Notes: generated by a model from the letters alone, not told the origin. Shown: positions 47,176 to 60,512, numbered from the stretch's first letter. The stretch is 64,000 bases of DNA from Rhizobium sp. CC-YZS058 (GCF_034720595.1 NZ_JAYESJ010000001.1:2196001-2260000), one strand, 5' to 3'. Program-made: numbers and translations.

Positions 47176-47547
47176 CTAGCCGTCGCCGAGATAGGTCTTG
47201 ATCGTTTCAATGAATTTCGGCACCGAGATGGGCTTCGAGACATAAGCCTCGCAACCGCCCTGGCGAATGCGCTCCTCATCCCCCTTCATGGCGAAAGCCG
47301 TGACGGCAATCACCGGGATGACATGCAATTCATCATCCTCTTTCAGCCATTTCGTGACTTCCAGGCCAGACACTTCCGGCAACTGGATGTCCATGAGAAT
47401 CAGGTCGGGCCGGTGCCGGCGGGCCAGTTCCAGCGCCTCCATGCCGTTGCGGGTCTGGATCGTGGTGTAGCCGGATGCTTCGATCAGGTCGCGGAAGAGC
47501 TTCATGTTCAGCTCGTTGTCCTCGACGATCATCACCTGTTTCGGCAT
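47176..47547 (-). CDS. divK: Single-domain response regulator DivK
   Basis: DivK is the essential cell-cycle receiver protein that acts with DivJ, PleC and DivL to steer CtrA. The 123-residue product from [14 protein letters not shown] is one receiver domain with phospho-acceptor Asp53 ([10 protein letters not shown]), Thr/Ala switch residues in [12 protein letters not shown] and the conserved Lys near [12 protein letters not shown] two codons earlier is less likely because AAGGAAGG spaces well to the ATG. It is followed by pleD after 126 bases. Confidence 0.97.
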   Translation of the reverse strand: MPKQVMIVEDNELNMKLFRDLIEASGYTTIQTRNGMEALELARRHRPDLILMDIQLPEVSGLEVTKWLKEDDELHVIPVIAVTAFAMKGDEERIRQGGCEAYVSKPISVPKFIETIKTYLGDG

Positions 47548-47708
47548 GGGCACCTTCCTTTGGGCGGGCCGACCCTTGTGAGGCCAGGCCCTGCGGCGGA
47601 CCGAGCCAAGAATGGACCGGTCTCCGCATCGAGAGTTAGGTCTATTTGGTTGAAAAAGAGGAAATCATCGGCGAGAAAAGCCGAGCTCCACGAAAAAAGG
47701 CCTGCCTT

Positions 47709-47984
47709 ATGACCCCCGCCGACGAAACGGCCATTGCCGTGCTCGCCTGGATTGCCAACGAACCGGACCTGCTCGGCCGCTTCCTTGCCTTGACCGGAAC
47801 CGACCCCTCGACGCTCCGCAGTTCCGCTGCCGATCCGGGTTTTCTGGCCGGCGTGCTCGACTTCGTCATGGACCACGAACCGACCTTGATGGCCTTCTGC
47901 GCGGCCACCGACACAAAGCCGGAAACGGTCGTGCGCGCCCATGCGGTCCTTGCCGGCCCTCGCGGCGATACCGGCAGCATCTGA
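47709..47984 (+). CDS. DUF3572 protein
   Basis: The 91-residue product from MTPADETAIAVLAWIANEPD matches the DUF3572 family of small alphaproteobacterial proteins. It is predicted to be all-helical, with repeated motifs LAWIANEPDLLGRFLALTG and VLDFVMDHEPTLMAFCAATD. Its start is preceded by AAAGG. It overlaps the next gene by one base (TGATG), so the two are coupled. No function is known. Confidence 0.85.
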   Translation: MTPADETAIAVLAWIANEPDLLGRFLALTGTDPSTLRSSAADPGFLAGVLDFVMDHEPTLMAFCAATDTKPETVVRAHAVLAGPRGDTGSI

Positions 47985-48625
47985 TGGCCGAGCCCCTCTC
48001 CTTCGATCATATTTCCTTGACCGACCGACCTCTGATCGTCTGCGATATCGACGAGGTGGTGCTGGAGTTCCTGACCCCGTTCCAGGGCTTCCTCAAGGCC
48101 GGCGGCTGCACGCTGCTTCCCCGCTCCTTCCGCCTGCACGGCAACATCATTCGCCAAGCAGACGGCGAGCCGATCAGCGAGGCGGAGGTCAGTGCGCTGA
48201 TCGAGGCGTTCTTCGCAGCCCAGCTCGACTGGCAGGGACCGGCCGCCGCGGTCTGCGAGACGCTGGAAAGCCTCTCGGCGGAGGCGGACATCGTCTTCCT
48301 CACCGCCATGCCGCCGCGGCACGCGGCCCTGCGGCGCGCGCTGCTCGACCGCCATGCGCTGTCCTTCCCGCTGCTCGCGACGGAAGAGCCGAAGGGTCCG
48401 GTGGTTCGGCGCCTTCATGACGGCCGCAGCCAAAAGCTGGTGTTCATCGACGATATCCTGCGCAATCTTCATTCGGTGCGCGACCACGCGCCGGACTGCC
48501 TGCTGATCCATCTGATCGCCAATGCCGAGTTCCGGGCGATGATGCCGACACCGGGACCGGACATCGCCGCCGCCGCCGACTGGCCGCACGCCGCCGCTCT
48601 CATCCGCGCCCACCTCGCGGCCTGA
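47984..48625 (+). CDS. HAD-like hydrolase of unknown substrate
   Basis: The 213-residue product has the HAD fold elements: motif [11 protein letters not shown] (Asp nucleophile and DxDE), motif II in FLTAMPPR (Thr), a Lys in EPKGPVV and motif IV VFIDD. It lacks an obvious cap domain between I and II, apart from a short helical insert. It could be a phosphatase, but no substrate is known. It is coupled to the DUF3572 gene and precedes dinB by about 100 bases. Confidence 0.8.
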   Translation: MAEPLSFDHISLTDRPLIVCDIDEVVLEFLTPFQGFLKAGGCTLLPRSFRLHGNIIRQADGEPISEAEVSALIEAFFAAQLDWQGPAAAVCETLESLSAEADIVFLTAMPPRHAALRRALLDRHALSFPLLATEEPKGPVVRRLHDGRSQKLVFIDDILRNLHSVRDHAPDCLLIHLIANAEFRAMMPTPGPDIAAAADWPHAAALIRAHLAA

Positions 48626-48732
48626 GCGGTCTCTTATCCACATCCTTCCCAAGCCGGCAGGCACCACGGTCTTGCGCCTTTGCGTGGGCGGGCATAGGGT
48701 CGGTTTGTTCAATCTTTGTTCCGGTGCGTGCC

Positions 48733-50037
48733 ATGTCGTTCGATCCTGCACGTCACCCGGCCTTCTGCCGGGATTGCCTGGCCGGCCTTCAGGCAGGCCT
48801 GTCTGCGCAGCGGCGCCGGTGTATCGCCTGCGGCAGCCCGCGGGTGGTCGAGCATGACGAGCTCTATGCGCTGACGCTCGCCCATATCGATTGTGATGCC
48901 TTCTATGCCTCGGTGGAAAAGCGGGACGCGCCGGAGCTTGCCGACAAGCCGGTCATCATTGGCGGTGGCAAGCGCGGCGTGGTGTCGACCGCCTGCTACA
49001 TCGCCCGCATCCATGGGGTGCGCTCGGCCATGCCGATGTTCAAGGCGCTCGAAGCCTGCCCGGACGCCGTCGTCATCAAGCCCGACATGGAGAAATATGC
49101 CCGGGTCGGCCGGCAGGTCCGCAGCATGATGCAGGATCTGACCCCGCTTGTTCAGCCGCTCTCGATCGACGAGGCCTTTCTGGAGCTAAAGGGCACCGAG
49201 CGGCTGCACCGCGATCCCCCCGCCCGCACGCTCGCCCGCTTCGCCAAGCGGGTGGAGGCGGAGCTGGGCATCAGCGTTTCGGTCGGCCTGTCCTATTGCA
49301 AGTTCCTCGCCAAGGTCGCCTCCGACCTTCAGAAGCCGCGCGGCTTCTCCGTGATCGGCAGGGCCGAGGCGCTGTCCTTCCTTCAAGACCGCCCGGTCAC
49401 GACGATCTGGGGCGTCGGGAAAGCCTTCGCCGAAACTCTGGCGCGGGATGGGATCCACACGATCGGCCAGCTGCAGCGCATGGAGGAGAGCGACCTCATG
49501 CGGCGCTACGGCACGATCGGCCAGCGGCTGGCCCGGCTGGCGCGCGGGCAGGACGAGCGCGCGGTCGAGATCAATGGCGAGGCGAAGAGCGTCTCCGCCG
49601 AGACGACCTTCAACGACGATCTCTGCGACCATGCCGATCTGGTGCCGCATCTGCGGCGATTGAGCGAAAAAGTAGCGCTGCGGCTGCGCAAGGGGCAGAC
49701 CGCCGGCCAGACGGTGGTCCTCAAGCTCAAGACTGCCGACTTCAAGATCCGCACGCGCAACCGCAGGCTCGAAGACCCGACCCAGCTTGCCGACCGGATC
49801 TTCCGCACCGGCCTGGCGCTTCTTCAACGCGAAGCGGATGGCACCCGCTTCCGTCTGATCGGCATCGGCGTCAGCGATCTGGCCGACCCGTCCCGCGCCG
49901 ACCCGCCGGATCTTGTCGACCACCAGGCCGCGCGCCGCGCCGCCGCGGAAGCGGCGATGAACCGGCTGCGGGACAAGTTCGGCCGCGGCAGCGTCGAGAC
50001 CGGCTATACCTTTGGCCACCGCCAAAGGGGCGACTAA
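48733..50037 (+). CDS. dinB: DNA polymerase IV with N-terminal zinc ribbon
   Basis: Pol IV is a Y-family polymerase for translesion synthesis. The 434-residue product has a zinc-ribbon-like N-terminal extension with C12-x2-C15 and C30-x2-C33, absent from the E. coli enzyme. The catalytic palm follows, with Asp53 in [13 protein letters not shown] and [10 protein letters not shown], the finger and thumb domains, and a little-finger domain. The extension is seen in rhizobial relatives. A GTG nine bases upstream (48724) is an alternative start; the ribosome site is weak. Confidence 0.95.
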   Translation: MSFDPARHPAFCRDCLAGLQAGLSAQRRRCIACGSPRVVEHDELYALTLAHIDCDAFYASVEKRDAPELADKPVIIGGGKRGVVSTACYIARIHGVRSAMPMFKALEACPDAVVIKPDMEKYARVGRQVRSMMQDLTPLVQPLSIDEAFLELKGTERLHRDPPARTLARFAKRVEAELGISVSVGLSYCKFLAKVASDLQKPRGFSVIGRAEALSFLQDRPVTTIWGVGKAFAETLARDGIHTIGQLQRMEESDLMRRYGTIGQRLARLARGQDERAVEINGEAKSVSAETTFNDDLCDHADLVPHLRRLSEKVALRLRKGQTAGQTVVLKLKTADFKIRTRNRRLEDPTQLADRIFRTGLALLQREADGTRFRLIGIGVSDLADPSRADPPDLVDHQAARRAAAEAAMNRLRDKFGRGSVETGYTFGHRQRGD

Positions 50038-50264
50038 GAGCACGCCCCACCATCGAGAGCCGTAGTTCGCGCATCGCGCCGGCGGGGCTCGTTCGACAAT
50101 CATCTGTGCATAACGCCCCGAAAGCCCTCCCTGCACACAGCCGCAGCGTGTGTCAGTCGAAGGTGACAAAGCTTCCTTAAAGTTTGCCGGCCTAGGCTGG
50201 AGGAAGGCCCCTGCGCCCGGTCAGCCGCATGGCGCGCCGGTGTCGGGGCAAGATCAGGCATGGG

Positions 50265-51503
50265 ATGGTGGTCATGGTTTCTCGTTTTTCACCGATGCTC
50301 GGTCTGCTTGGAATGGTGCTCGGCGCGGGCAGCGCACTCGCCGCGGGCGGCGCGCCGCTGCAGGTGATCGTGTCGAAGGATCAGCAATCGCTGGTGGTCT
50401 ATGATGGCGACACGGTGGTCGCCACCTCCAATGTCTCCACCGGCAAGCGCGGCCACGAGACACCGACCGGCATCTTCTCGATCCTGGAGAAGCGCAAGTT
50501 CCACGCCTCCAACATCTATTCCAACGCGCCGATGCCCTTCATGCAGCGGCTGACCTGGTCCGGCATTGCGCTGCACGGCGCGCGGCATGTCCCGCCGCGT
50601 CCCGCCTCGCACGGCTGCGTGCGCCTGCCGGAAAGCTTTGCGAAGAGCCTATTCTCGATGACCGGCCGTGGCCTGCACGTGATTATTGCTGGCGACCAGC
50701 TGGTGCCACGCCTTGTGGACGAACCCGCCCTCTTCCAGCCGACTCCGCCCACGCCGCAGCTTCTGACCGATGCGACGCTCCGCCCGAGCATGGATCATCC
50801 GCCCGGGACCGCCGTGGAAGTGGCGATGAGCACGCCGGCGCCTGCGCAGGACGCCGGGATCGAGGCGGACGACCGGGCGCCGATCCGCATCCTCATCACC
50901 CGCCGCGGCCCGCGCGAGCACATGCTCGACCTGCAGGGCGCGCTGTCCGACCTCGGCTTCTACACGGGGCCGCTCGACGGCGCCGCCGGCAGCCAGACTG
51001 CGGAGGCCATTCGCGCCTTCGAACGGGCGGAGCGTCTGCCGGAGACCGGCCGTGACGGCCCCTCCGTTTCGCAAGCGATCTTCGCCAAGACCAAGCGCCC
51101 GCCGCCGCCCAACGGCCAGCTCCTCGTCCGCCGCGATTTCGCGCCGCTCTTCGAAGTGCCGGTCACGATCGCCGATCCGACGGTGGCGCTCGGCGTCCAC
51201 TTCTTCCAGTTCCAGGATCGCGACCCGGACAGCGGCAAGGGCAAATGGTTTGCCCTGTCGCTCGACAATGCCCTGCCCGGCCCGATGCGCAAGCGCCTGG
51301 GCATCACCGTCCAGGCCGATTCCCATGCGGACGGCGCGGCGGAAGCAAGCCTCAAGCGGATCGCCATTCCCGAGGAGGCGCGCCGGCGGATCGAGGCGCT
51401 GCTTGCGGACGGCTCTTCGCTGACCATTTCCGATCTCGGCCTCGGCCAGGAAACCGGCCGCGGCACGGATTTCGTCACGGTGACGCAGGAGCGGAAAGGC
51501 TGA
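50265..51503 (+). CDS. L,D-transpeptidase with C-terminal peptidoglycan-binding domain
   Basis: The 412-residue product has a signal (about residues 1-27, MVVMVSRFSPMLGLLGMVLG), then a YkuD catalytic domain with the HGCVR motif (His116, Cys118) and ASHGCVRLPESF. After an acidic/proline linker, a PG_binding_1-like domain (about 220-265, LQGALSDLGFYTGPLDG) and a C-terminal domain follow. Such enzymes make 3-3 cross-links or attach lipoproteins to peptidoglycan. In-frame Mets at 50229, 50265 and 50274 are all possible starts; 50265 fits the signal best. It precedes the second RTX gene. Confidence 0.9.
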   Translation: MVVMVSRFSPMLGLLGMVLGAGSALAAGGAPLQVIVSKDQQSLVVYDGDTVVATSNVSTGKRGHETPTGIFSILEKRKFHASNIYSNAPMPFMQRLTWSGIALHGARHVPPRPASHGCVRLPESFAKSLFSMTGRGLHVIIAGDQLVPRLVDEPALFQPTPPTPQLLTDATLRPSMDHPPGTAVEVAMSTPAPAQDAGIEADDRAPIRILITRRGPREHMLDLQGALSDLGFYTGPLDGAAGSQTAEAIRAFERAERLPETGRDGPSVSQAIFAKTKRPPPPNGQLLVRRDFAPLFEVPVTIADPTVALGVHFFQFQDRDPDSGKGKWFALSLDNALPGPMRKRLGITVQADSHADGAAEASLKRIAIPEEARRRIEALLADGSSLTISDLGLGQETGRGTDFVTVTQERKG

Positions 51504-51580
51504 GCCGTGAGGCCTGCGCCTCTCACCCTCTCCTGCCCCGCGCCGACTTGAACCCCACCATCACACAAGAGGAGATTTTG

Positions 51581-52375
51581 ATGGGTGTGACACTGAAGAT
51601 CGGCGAGCCGATCTCTCTCGACCTGCTGACCATGTCGGATTTCACGATCCAGTCGCAGAGCAAGAAGGCGATCGTCGGTTTCGTCGACGGTTTCAAATTC
51701 GTCATCCGCGGCGAGAACCTGGCGATCAGCCAAGGCAACCCGGTCAAGGGGACGATCTTCGGGCTCGAGGTGACGAATGGCAAGGAGCCGGTTCTGTCGC
51801 TGACCGGGCTCAAGCTTTCGGTCGCCAAGATCAACGATCTCGTGGAGGACGGCAATGAGAGCGGGCTCGCGGCTCTCTTCAAGCAGGCGTTCAACGGTCC
51901 GGACAAGCTCTATGGCGGCGACCAGGACGACACGCTGATGGGCTTTGACGGCAACGACCTGCTGAAGGGCGGGCGCGGCGATGACAGCCTTCATGGCGGC
52001 AAGGGGAACGACAAACTGATGGGCGGCATCGGCGCCGACGATCTGTTCGGCGACGCCGGTGCCGATCGCTTCGTCTATGCCTCGGTCACCGACTCCAACG
52101 AACGGCTCGGCACCGACACGATCTTCGACTTCTCCCGCAAGAGCGGCGACAGGATCGACCTCGCCGGAATCGACGCGAACAGCCTCTCCGCCGGCAACGG
52201 CAAGTTCAGCTTCATCGGCACGAAGGACTTCACCGGCAAGGCCGGCGAGCTGCGCTACGAGAAGATCGACGGCGAGACGCTGATCTCCGGCGACACCAAT
52301 GGCGACGGCCGTGCCGACCTGACCCTTCGCCTCGACACCGCCATCACGGTGACCAAGGATTTCTTCGATCTCTGA
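51581..52375 (+). CDS. Small RTX-type calcium-binding protein, second copy
   Basis: The 264-residue product has no signal peptide. An N-terminal beta-rich domain (GFKFVIRGENLA, VKGTIFGLEVTNGKEPVLSL) is followed by about six RTX nonapeptides (GGDQDDTLM, GFDGNDLLK, GGRGDDSLH, GGKGNDKLM, GGIGADDLF) and a C-terminal block with DTNGDGRADLTLRL and the end KDFFDL. The layout matches the protein at 18689-19447, with more repeats. AGAGGAG lies before the ATG and a terminator follows, so it is transcribed alone or after the L,D-transpeptidase. Export would need a type I system not seen here. Confidence 0.82.
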   Translation: MGVTLKIGEPISLDLLTMSDFTIQSQSKKAIVGFVDGFKFVIRGENLAISQGNPVKGTIFGLEVTNGKEPVLSLTGLKLSVAKINDLVEDGNESGLAALFKQAFNGPDKLYGGDQDDTLMGFDGNDLLKGGRGDDSLHGGKGNDKLMGGIGADDLFGDAGADRFVYASVTDSNERLGTDTIFDFSRKSGDRIDLAGIDANSLSAGNGKFSFIGTKDFTGKAGELRYEKIDGETLISGDTNGDGRADLTLRLDTAITVTKDFFDL

Positions 52376-52416
52376 GGGGCGATCGCCCGATCGGCAGTCG
52401 ACCCATCGATCATCAC

Positions 52417-52443
52417 AGGCGCCGGTTCTGCCGGCGCCTTTCT
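52417..52443 (+). terminator. Rho-independent terminator after the second RTX gene
   Basis: AGGCGCCGG at 52417-52425 pairs with CCGGCGCCT at 52431-52439 over a five-base loop, with TTTCT after it. It lies between the convergent RTX gene and dnaE and has no T-run on the minus strand. Confidence 0.85.
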
Positions 52444-52450
52444 CATGCGG

Positions 52451-55954
<3,504 letters not shown>

Positions 55955-56130
55955 GTCCGACTCCTGCTTGTCACGAGCCTCGACCATACAGCGTCGCGCC
56001 ACCGGGGGCGACCGGAACCTTGCGCTTCTCCCCATCTGCCGGCGGCAACGAACGGGGCAGCCTCACGCGAACCGAAGCGCCTTTCCGGCAGAAGACGGGC
56101 GCTCCGCCTTGCCCCGTGCCGGTGCTCCGA

Positions 56131-56217
56131 TCAGAGACCGAGAAGGAGGATCGAGAAGCTGGTGATGAACATGGCGATGGAGGTCAGGGCAGCCAGATCA
56201 CGCAGGAAGTCGGACAT
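56131..56217 (-). CDS. 28-residue membrane peptide
   Basis: From an ATG at 56217 to a TGA at 56131 lies a 28-residue product beginning MSDFLRDLAALTS and ending with the hydrophobic FSILLLGL. Residues 9-28 are nearly all hydrophobic and form one membrane helix. A very good AAGGAG site lies six bases before the ATG, and a promoter-like pair lies further upstream. It is upstream of and co-directional with dnaE, with a separate start. I cannot name a family. The strong translation signals make it a credible gene despite the size. Confidence 0.6.
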   Translation of the reverse strand: MSDFLRDLAALTSIAMFITSFSILLLGL

Positions 56218-56243
56218 GGGAATCTCCTTTTCGTTATGTTCCC

Positions 56244-56272
56244 TTTATGTACTCATTTTGTTCCTTGATCAA
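56244..56272 (-). promoter_or_regulatory. Candidate promoter for the 28-residue peptide
   Basis: Read on the minus strand, TTGATC (56272-56267) and CATAAA (56249-56244) are 17 bases apart in an AT-rich stretch. A transcript would start near 56237, about 20 bases before the ATG, with the AAGGAG site inside this leader. Confidence 0.5.
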
Positions 56273-56328
56273 GAGGGCGATTTGCAGGATGGTTAAGGCC
56301 ATATACGCGATTCGTGTTTGAGGAGACA

Positions 56329-56718
56329 ATGATGATCGACCACCTCGGCTTTCCCGTGCGGGATCTCGAACGGTCTTCCGCCTTCTATGACTCGGCCTTC
56401 GTGCCGCTCGGCATCAGCCGTCAGATCGAGGTCACCGTGGAGATGAGCGGCGGCGAGGCGCATCTGGGCTATGGCGTGCCCGGCGGCCCCTTCTTCTGGA
56501 TCTCGAACGGCCGGGCGATCGAGGGCCGGCTGCACGTCGCCTTCGCCGCCAAGGACCGCCCCACGGTTGACGCCTTCTACGCAGCGGCACTGGCAGCCGG
56601 CGGCCGCGACAACGGCCCCCCGGGGCTGCGGCCGCACTATCATGCGGATTACTATGGCGCCTTCGTCCTCGACCCCGACGGCCACAATATCGAAGCCGTC
56701 TGCCACAGCCCGGCCTGA
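56329..56718 (+). CDS. VOC-family protein (glyoxalase/bleomycin-resistance fold)
   Basis: The product of about 129 residues has a VOC fold with MIDHLGFPVRDLERSSAFYD at the start, FFWISNGRAIE in the middle and VLDPDGHNIEAVCHSPA at the end with the metal-binding Glu. Two ATG codons lie side by side (56329 and 56332); GAGGAG is spaced better for the second. Members are metal-dependent enzymes or binding proteins. The substrate is unknown. It is followed by a related gene on the same strand. Confidence 0.85.
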   Translation: MMIDHLGFPVRDLERSSAFYDSAFVPLGISRQIEVTVEMSGGEAHLGYGVPGGPFFWISNGRAIEGRLHVAFAAKDRPTVDAFYAAALAAGGRDNGPPGLRPHYHADYYGAFVLDPDGHNIEAVCHSPA

Positions 56719-56779
56719 GCGCCGGCCTGGCTTTGGGAAAGCAAGACGGCGCGACTTATCACCCAGACGGAGACCAACC

Positions 56780-57166
56780 ATGTATGATCATATCGAGATC
56801 CCCGTCGCCGACCTCGATCGCGCGCGGCTCTTCTACAACGCGGCGCTGACGCCGCTTGGCATTGTCTGCGATGTCGACATTCCCCACACTCCGCCCGAAG
56901 AGCGCGGCCTCCTCGGCTATTACGGGGAGACCGGGCCAGCCTTCAGCCTGCTTGGCGGCGGGCCGGTGATCGGCTGCGTGCAGCTCGTCTTCGCGGCGCC
57001 CGATTGCGCGGCGGTGGCGGCGTTTCGGCTGGCGGGCTTGGCAGCCGGCGGGTCCGAGGCCAGCCATGGGTCAGGCCTTCCCGTCGTGGGGACGCCTTTG
57101 TGCCGCGCGGCTCTTTTCGATCCGGATGGGCATCGGATCGAAGCGGTCTGCGCGGCAGTGCCTTGA
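56780..57166 (+). CDS. VOC-family protein, second copy
   Basis: The 128-residue product starts MYDHIEIPVADLDRARLFYN and ends FDPDGHRIEAVCAAVP, the same pattern as the gene before it. The middle, LLGYYGETGPAFSLLGGGPV, differs, so it may have a distinct substrate. CGGAG lies before the ATG. It ends eight bases from the convergent lolD stop. A tandem duplication of the first gene followed by divergence is likely. Confidence 0.85.
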   Translation: MYDHIEIPVADLDRARLFYNAALTPLGIVCDVDIPHTPPEERGLLGYYGETGPAFSLLGGGPVIGCVQLVFAAPDCAAVAAFRLAGLAAGGSEASHGSGLPVVGTPLCRAALFDPDGHRIEAVCAAVP

Positions 57167-57173
57167 GAACGGC

Positions 57174-57869
57174 TCAGTCGAGCTCGACCACCTTGCCGGC
57201 TTCCAGCGTCACGCGCCGGTCCATCATGGCGGCCAGGTCGTGATTGTGGGTGGCGATCATGGCGGCAAGGCCGGATTGCTTCACGAGGGCCTTCAGCGCC
57301 TCGAAGACATAGCCGGCGGTCTTCGGGTCGAGGTTGCCGGTCGGCTCGTCGGCCAGAAGAACCCGCGGCGCATTGGCCACCGCGCGGGCGATCGCAACGC
57401 GCTGCTGCTCGCCGCCCGAAAGCTCGGCCGGGCGATGCTCGCCGCGATGGCCGATGCGCATATAGTCGAGCAGGGCGGCGGCCCGCTCGCGCGCTTCCTT
57501 GCGCGGAAGCCCGGCGATCAGCTGCGGCATCATGATGTTTTCCACCGCCGTGAACTCGGGCAGCAGATGGTGGAACTGGTAGACGAAGCCGATATCGTTG
57601 CGGCGGATCGCCGTGCGGGCAGCATCGTCCAGCGTGCCGCAGGCGCGGCCGTTGATCATCACCTCGCCGCCATCCGGACGCTCCAGAAGCCCGGCCAGAT
57701 GAAGCAGGGTGGATTTGCCGGTGCCGGACGGCGCAACCAGCGCGACGGTCTGCCCGGTCATCAGGCGGAAATCGGCGCCCTTGAGGATCGAAAGCGATTG
57801 CTCGCCCTGATCGTATCGGCGTTCGACCGCCGCCAGTTCCAGTGCCACGCGCGGCGCCATGTCATGCAC
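57174..57869 (-). CDS. lolD: Lipoprotein-releasing ABC transporter ATPase LolD
   Basis: LolD powers release of outer membrane lipoproteins to LolA. The 231-residue product has Walker A as APSGTGKST, the signature [14 protein letters not shown], Walker B as [12 protein letters not shown] and the His switch ATHNHD. The Walker A first residues (APSGTGKST) differ slightly from GPSGSGKS but keep the key Lys. It lies six bases after the permease gene, so they form an operon. A start three codons downstream is an alternative. Confidence 0.96.
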   Translation of the reverse strand: MHDMAPRVALELAAVERRYDQGEQSLSILKGADFRLMTGQTVALVAPSGTGKSTLLHLAGLLERPDGGEVMINGRACGTLDDAARTAIRRNDIGFVYQFHHLLPEFTAVENIMMPQLIAGLPRKEARERAAALLDYMRIGHRGEHRPAELSGGEQQRVAIARAVANAPRVLLADEPTGNLDPKTAGYVFEALKALVKQSGLAAMIATHNHDLAAMMDRRVTLEAGKVVELD

Positions 57870-57875
57870 TCCGGG

Positions 57876-59174
57876 TCATTCGTAACGCAGCGCCTGCACC
57901 GGATCGAGCCGGGATGCGCGCCAGGCGGGGAAGATGGTTGCCAGGAAGGACAGGCCGATCGCCATGCCGACCACGGCCACCGTTTCCCCGAGGTTCATAT
58001 CGGCCGGCAGCTGGCTGAGGAAATAGAGCTCCGGGTTGAAGAGCGTCGTGCCGGAGATCCAGGAGAAGAACTGCCGGATCTTTTCGATGTTCAGGCAGAC
58101 GAGCACGCCGAGGCCGACGCCGGCAAAGGTGCCGACGATGCCGATCGCCGCGCCGGTCATGAAGAAGATGCGCATGATGGCCCCAGAGGTCGCCCCCATG
58201 GTGCGCAGAATGGCAATGTCGCTGCCCTTGTCCTTCACCAGCATGATGAGGCCGGACACGATGTTGAGCGCGGCCACCAGCACGATCAGGGTCAGGATCA
58301 TGAACATGACATTGCGCTCCACCTGCAGGGCGGAGAAGAAGGTCTTGTTGCGGTCGCGCCAGTCGCTGATCAGCACCGGCCGCCCCGCCGCGTCCTCCAC
58401 CGGCTGGCGAAGACTGTCGACCAGATCCGGGTTCTGGACGAAAAGCTCGATCGATTGAACGATGCCTTCCGCGTTGAAATAGAGCTGCGCCTCCTCGAGC
58501 GGCATGAAGATGATCGAGGCGTCATATTCCGACATGCCGATCTCGAAGATCGCCGACACCGTGTAGGATTTGACCCGCGGATTGACACCCATCGGCGTCA
58601 CATCGCCTTCCGGCGCCACCAGCGTGATCGTGCTGCCTGCCTGCAGGCCCAGCTGATCGGCCATGCGCGAGCCGATCGCGACACCGGTGCCGGCGGCAAA
58701 GCCGGTCAGGTCGCCCGATTTCAGATGGTCGGAAATCGAGGTCATCTTGGTCAGATCCTCGGCGCGCACGCCCCGCACGAGCGCGCCGGTTCCCGCCCCA
58801 CCCGGCCCGGAGGCGAGCGTCTGCCCCTCGATCATCGGGATCGCCATCGTCACCCCGGTCACACCGGAAAAGCGGGTGGCGAGGTCGGCATAATTGTCGA
58901 GCGGGCCATCGAGCGGCTGCACGATCATATGCCCGTTGATGCCGAGGATCCGCGAGATCAGCTCGGTGCGGAAGCCGTTCATGACCGCCATGACGATGAT
59001 GAGCGTCGCCACGCCTAGCATGATGCCGATGAAGGAGAAGCCGGCGATGACGGAGATGAAGGCCTCCTTGCGCCGCGCACGCAGATAGCGCCAGGCCACC
59101 AGCCGCTCGAAGGCGGAGAAGGGTCGGCTCGCAGGCGGGCTGGCCGCGGTTTCGTCCGTGGTGGCGGCGCTCAT
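57876..59174 (-). CDS. lolC: Lipoprotein-releasing ABC transporter permease LolC/LolE type
   Basis: This permease extracts lipoproteins from the inner membrane with LolD. The 432-residue product has one membrane segment near the N-terminus (about residues 40-62), a large periplasmic domain, and three segments in the last 150 residues. LVAWRYLRARRKEAFISVIAGFSFIGI and IAILRTMGATSGAIMRIFFM are family signatures. In alphaproteobacteria one permease may replace the LolC/LolE pair. AAGGA is six bases before the ATG. It starts nine bases after proS. Confidence 0.95.
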   Translation of the reverse strand: MSAATTDETAASPPASRPFSAFERLVAWRYLRARRKEAFISVIAGFSFIGIMLGVATLIIVMAVMNGFRTELISRILGINGHMIVQPLDGPLDNYADLATRFSGVTGVTMAIPMIEGQTLASGPGGAGTGALVRGVRAEDLTKMTSISDHLKSGDLTGFAAGTGVAIGSRMADQLGLQAGSTITLVAPEGDVTPMGVNPRVKSYTVSAIFEIGMSEYDASIIFMPLEEAQLYFNAEGIVQSIELFVQNPDLVDSLRQPVEDAAGRPVLISDWRDRNKTFFSALQVERNVMFMILTLIVLVAALNIVSGLIMLVKDKGSDIAILRTMGATSGAIMRIFFMTGAAIGIVGTFAGVGLGVLVCLNIEKIRQFFSWISGTTLFNPELYFLSQLPADMNLGETVAVVGMAIGLSFLATIFPAWRASRLDPVQALRYE

Positions 59175-59183
59175 CGGCGATCC

Positions 59184-60512
59184 TTATCTGGCGGCAGTCA
59201 GCTTGGCGATGGCCGCGTCGATCGACAGCGTTTCGCGCGCGCCGGTCTTCCGGTTCTTGATCTCGACCTCGCCGGCGGCAACGGCGCGCGGCCCGGCAAT
59301 GATCTGCTGCGGCACGCCGATGAGGTCGGCGGTCGCAAACTTCGTCCCGGCGCGGTCGTCGGTGTCGTCATAGAGCACATCGAGCCCGGCCTTCGTCAGT
59401 TCGGCGTAGAGCCGCTCGCAGGCCGTGTCGCAGGCCGCGTCGCCCGCCTTCATATTGATCACGACTGCATCGAACGGGGCGACCGAGTCCGGCCAGATGA
59501 TGCCGTTCTCGTCGTGCGAGGCCTCGATGATCGCGGGAACCAGGCGCGTCGGCCCGATGCCGTAGGACCCCATATGGACCAGATGCTCCTTGCCGTCCGG
59601 CCCCTGCACCTTGGCGCCCATCGGCTCGGAATATTTCGTGCCGAAATAGAAGATATGGCCGACCTCGATGCCGCGCGCCGAGAGACGATCGCTCTCGGGG
59701 ATCGCCGCAAAGGCGGCCTCGTCATGCATTTCGGAGGTGGCGGCATAGACCGAGGTCCACTGGTCGAAGATCGCCTGCAGGGCGGCAACATCGTCGAAAT
59801 TCGTGTCTTCCGCCGGAATGTCGAAACTCACGAAGTCCTTGTGGCTGAACACTTCCGATTCGCCCGTTTCGGCGAGGATAATGAATTCGTGGCTGAGATT
59901 GCCGCCGATCGGCCCGGTATCGGCGCGCATCGGGATGGCGCGCAGCCCCAGCCGCGCAAAGGTGCGCAGATAGGCGGCGAACATCTTGCGATAGGAGTGC
60001 TCGGCGCCCTCCTTCGTCAGGTCGAAGGAATAGGCATCCTTCATCAGGAATTCGCGCGACCGCATGGTGCCGAAACGGGGGCGGATCTCGTCGCGGAACT
60101 TCAGCTGGATGTGGTAGAGGTTGAGCGGCAGGTTCTTGTAGGACTTGACCGAGGAGCGGAAGATGTCGGTGATCATCTCCTCATTCGTCGGGCCATAGAG
60201 CATCGGGCGCTCCTGGCGATCCTTGATCCGCAGCATCTCCTTGCCGTAGGCGTCGTAGCGCCCGCTTTCCTGCCAGAGCTCGGCCGATTGCAGCGTCGGC
60301 ATCAGGAGCTCGATGGCGCCGGAGCGGTCCTGCTCCTCCCGGATGATGCGGTTGACCTTGTCAAGGACGCGCTTGCCGAGCGGCAACCAGGAATAGATGC
60401 CCTGGCTCTGCTGTCGGATCATGCCTGCCCTGAGCATCAGGCGGTGAGACACGATCTCAGCTTCCTTGGGGTTTTCCTTGAGGATCGGCAGGAAATAGCG
60501 GGAAAGACGCAT
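59184..60512 (-). CDS. proS: Prolyl-tRNA synthetase
   Basis: ProS charges tRNA(Pro). The 442-residue product is the short form, without the editing insert seen in the long bacterial enzyme. Class II motifs are seen: motif 1 around [12 protein letters not shown], motif 2 around [20 protein letters not shown] and motif 3 around [12 protein letters not shown]. The start [18 protein letters not shown] is typical. It is followed by the lolC-lolD genes and probably has its own promoter in the long gap upstream. Confidence 0.96.
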   Translation of the reverse strand: MRLSRYFLPILKENPKEAEIVSHRLMLRAGMIRQQSQGIYSWLPLGKRVLDKVNRIIREEQDRSGAIELLMPTLQSAELWQESGRYDAYGKEMLRIKDRQERPMLYGPTNEEMITDIFRSSVKSYKNLPLNLYHIQLKFRDEIRPRFGTMRSREFLMKDAYSFDLTKEGAEHSYRKMFAAYLRTFARLGLRAIPMRADTGPIGGNLSHEFIILAETGESEVFSHKDFVSFDIPAEDTNFDDVAALQAIFDQWTSVYAATSEMHDEAAFAAIPESDRLSARGIEVGHIFYFGTKYSEPMGAKVQGPDGKEHLVHMGSYGIGPTRLVPAIIEASHDENGIIWPDSVAPFDAVVINMKAGDAACDTACERLYAELTKAGLDVLYDDTDDRAGTKFATADLIGVPQQIIAGPRAVAAGEVEIKNRKTGARETLSIDAAIAKLTAAR

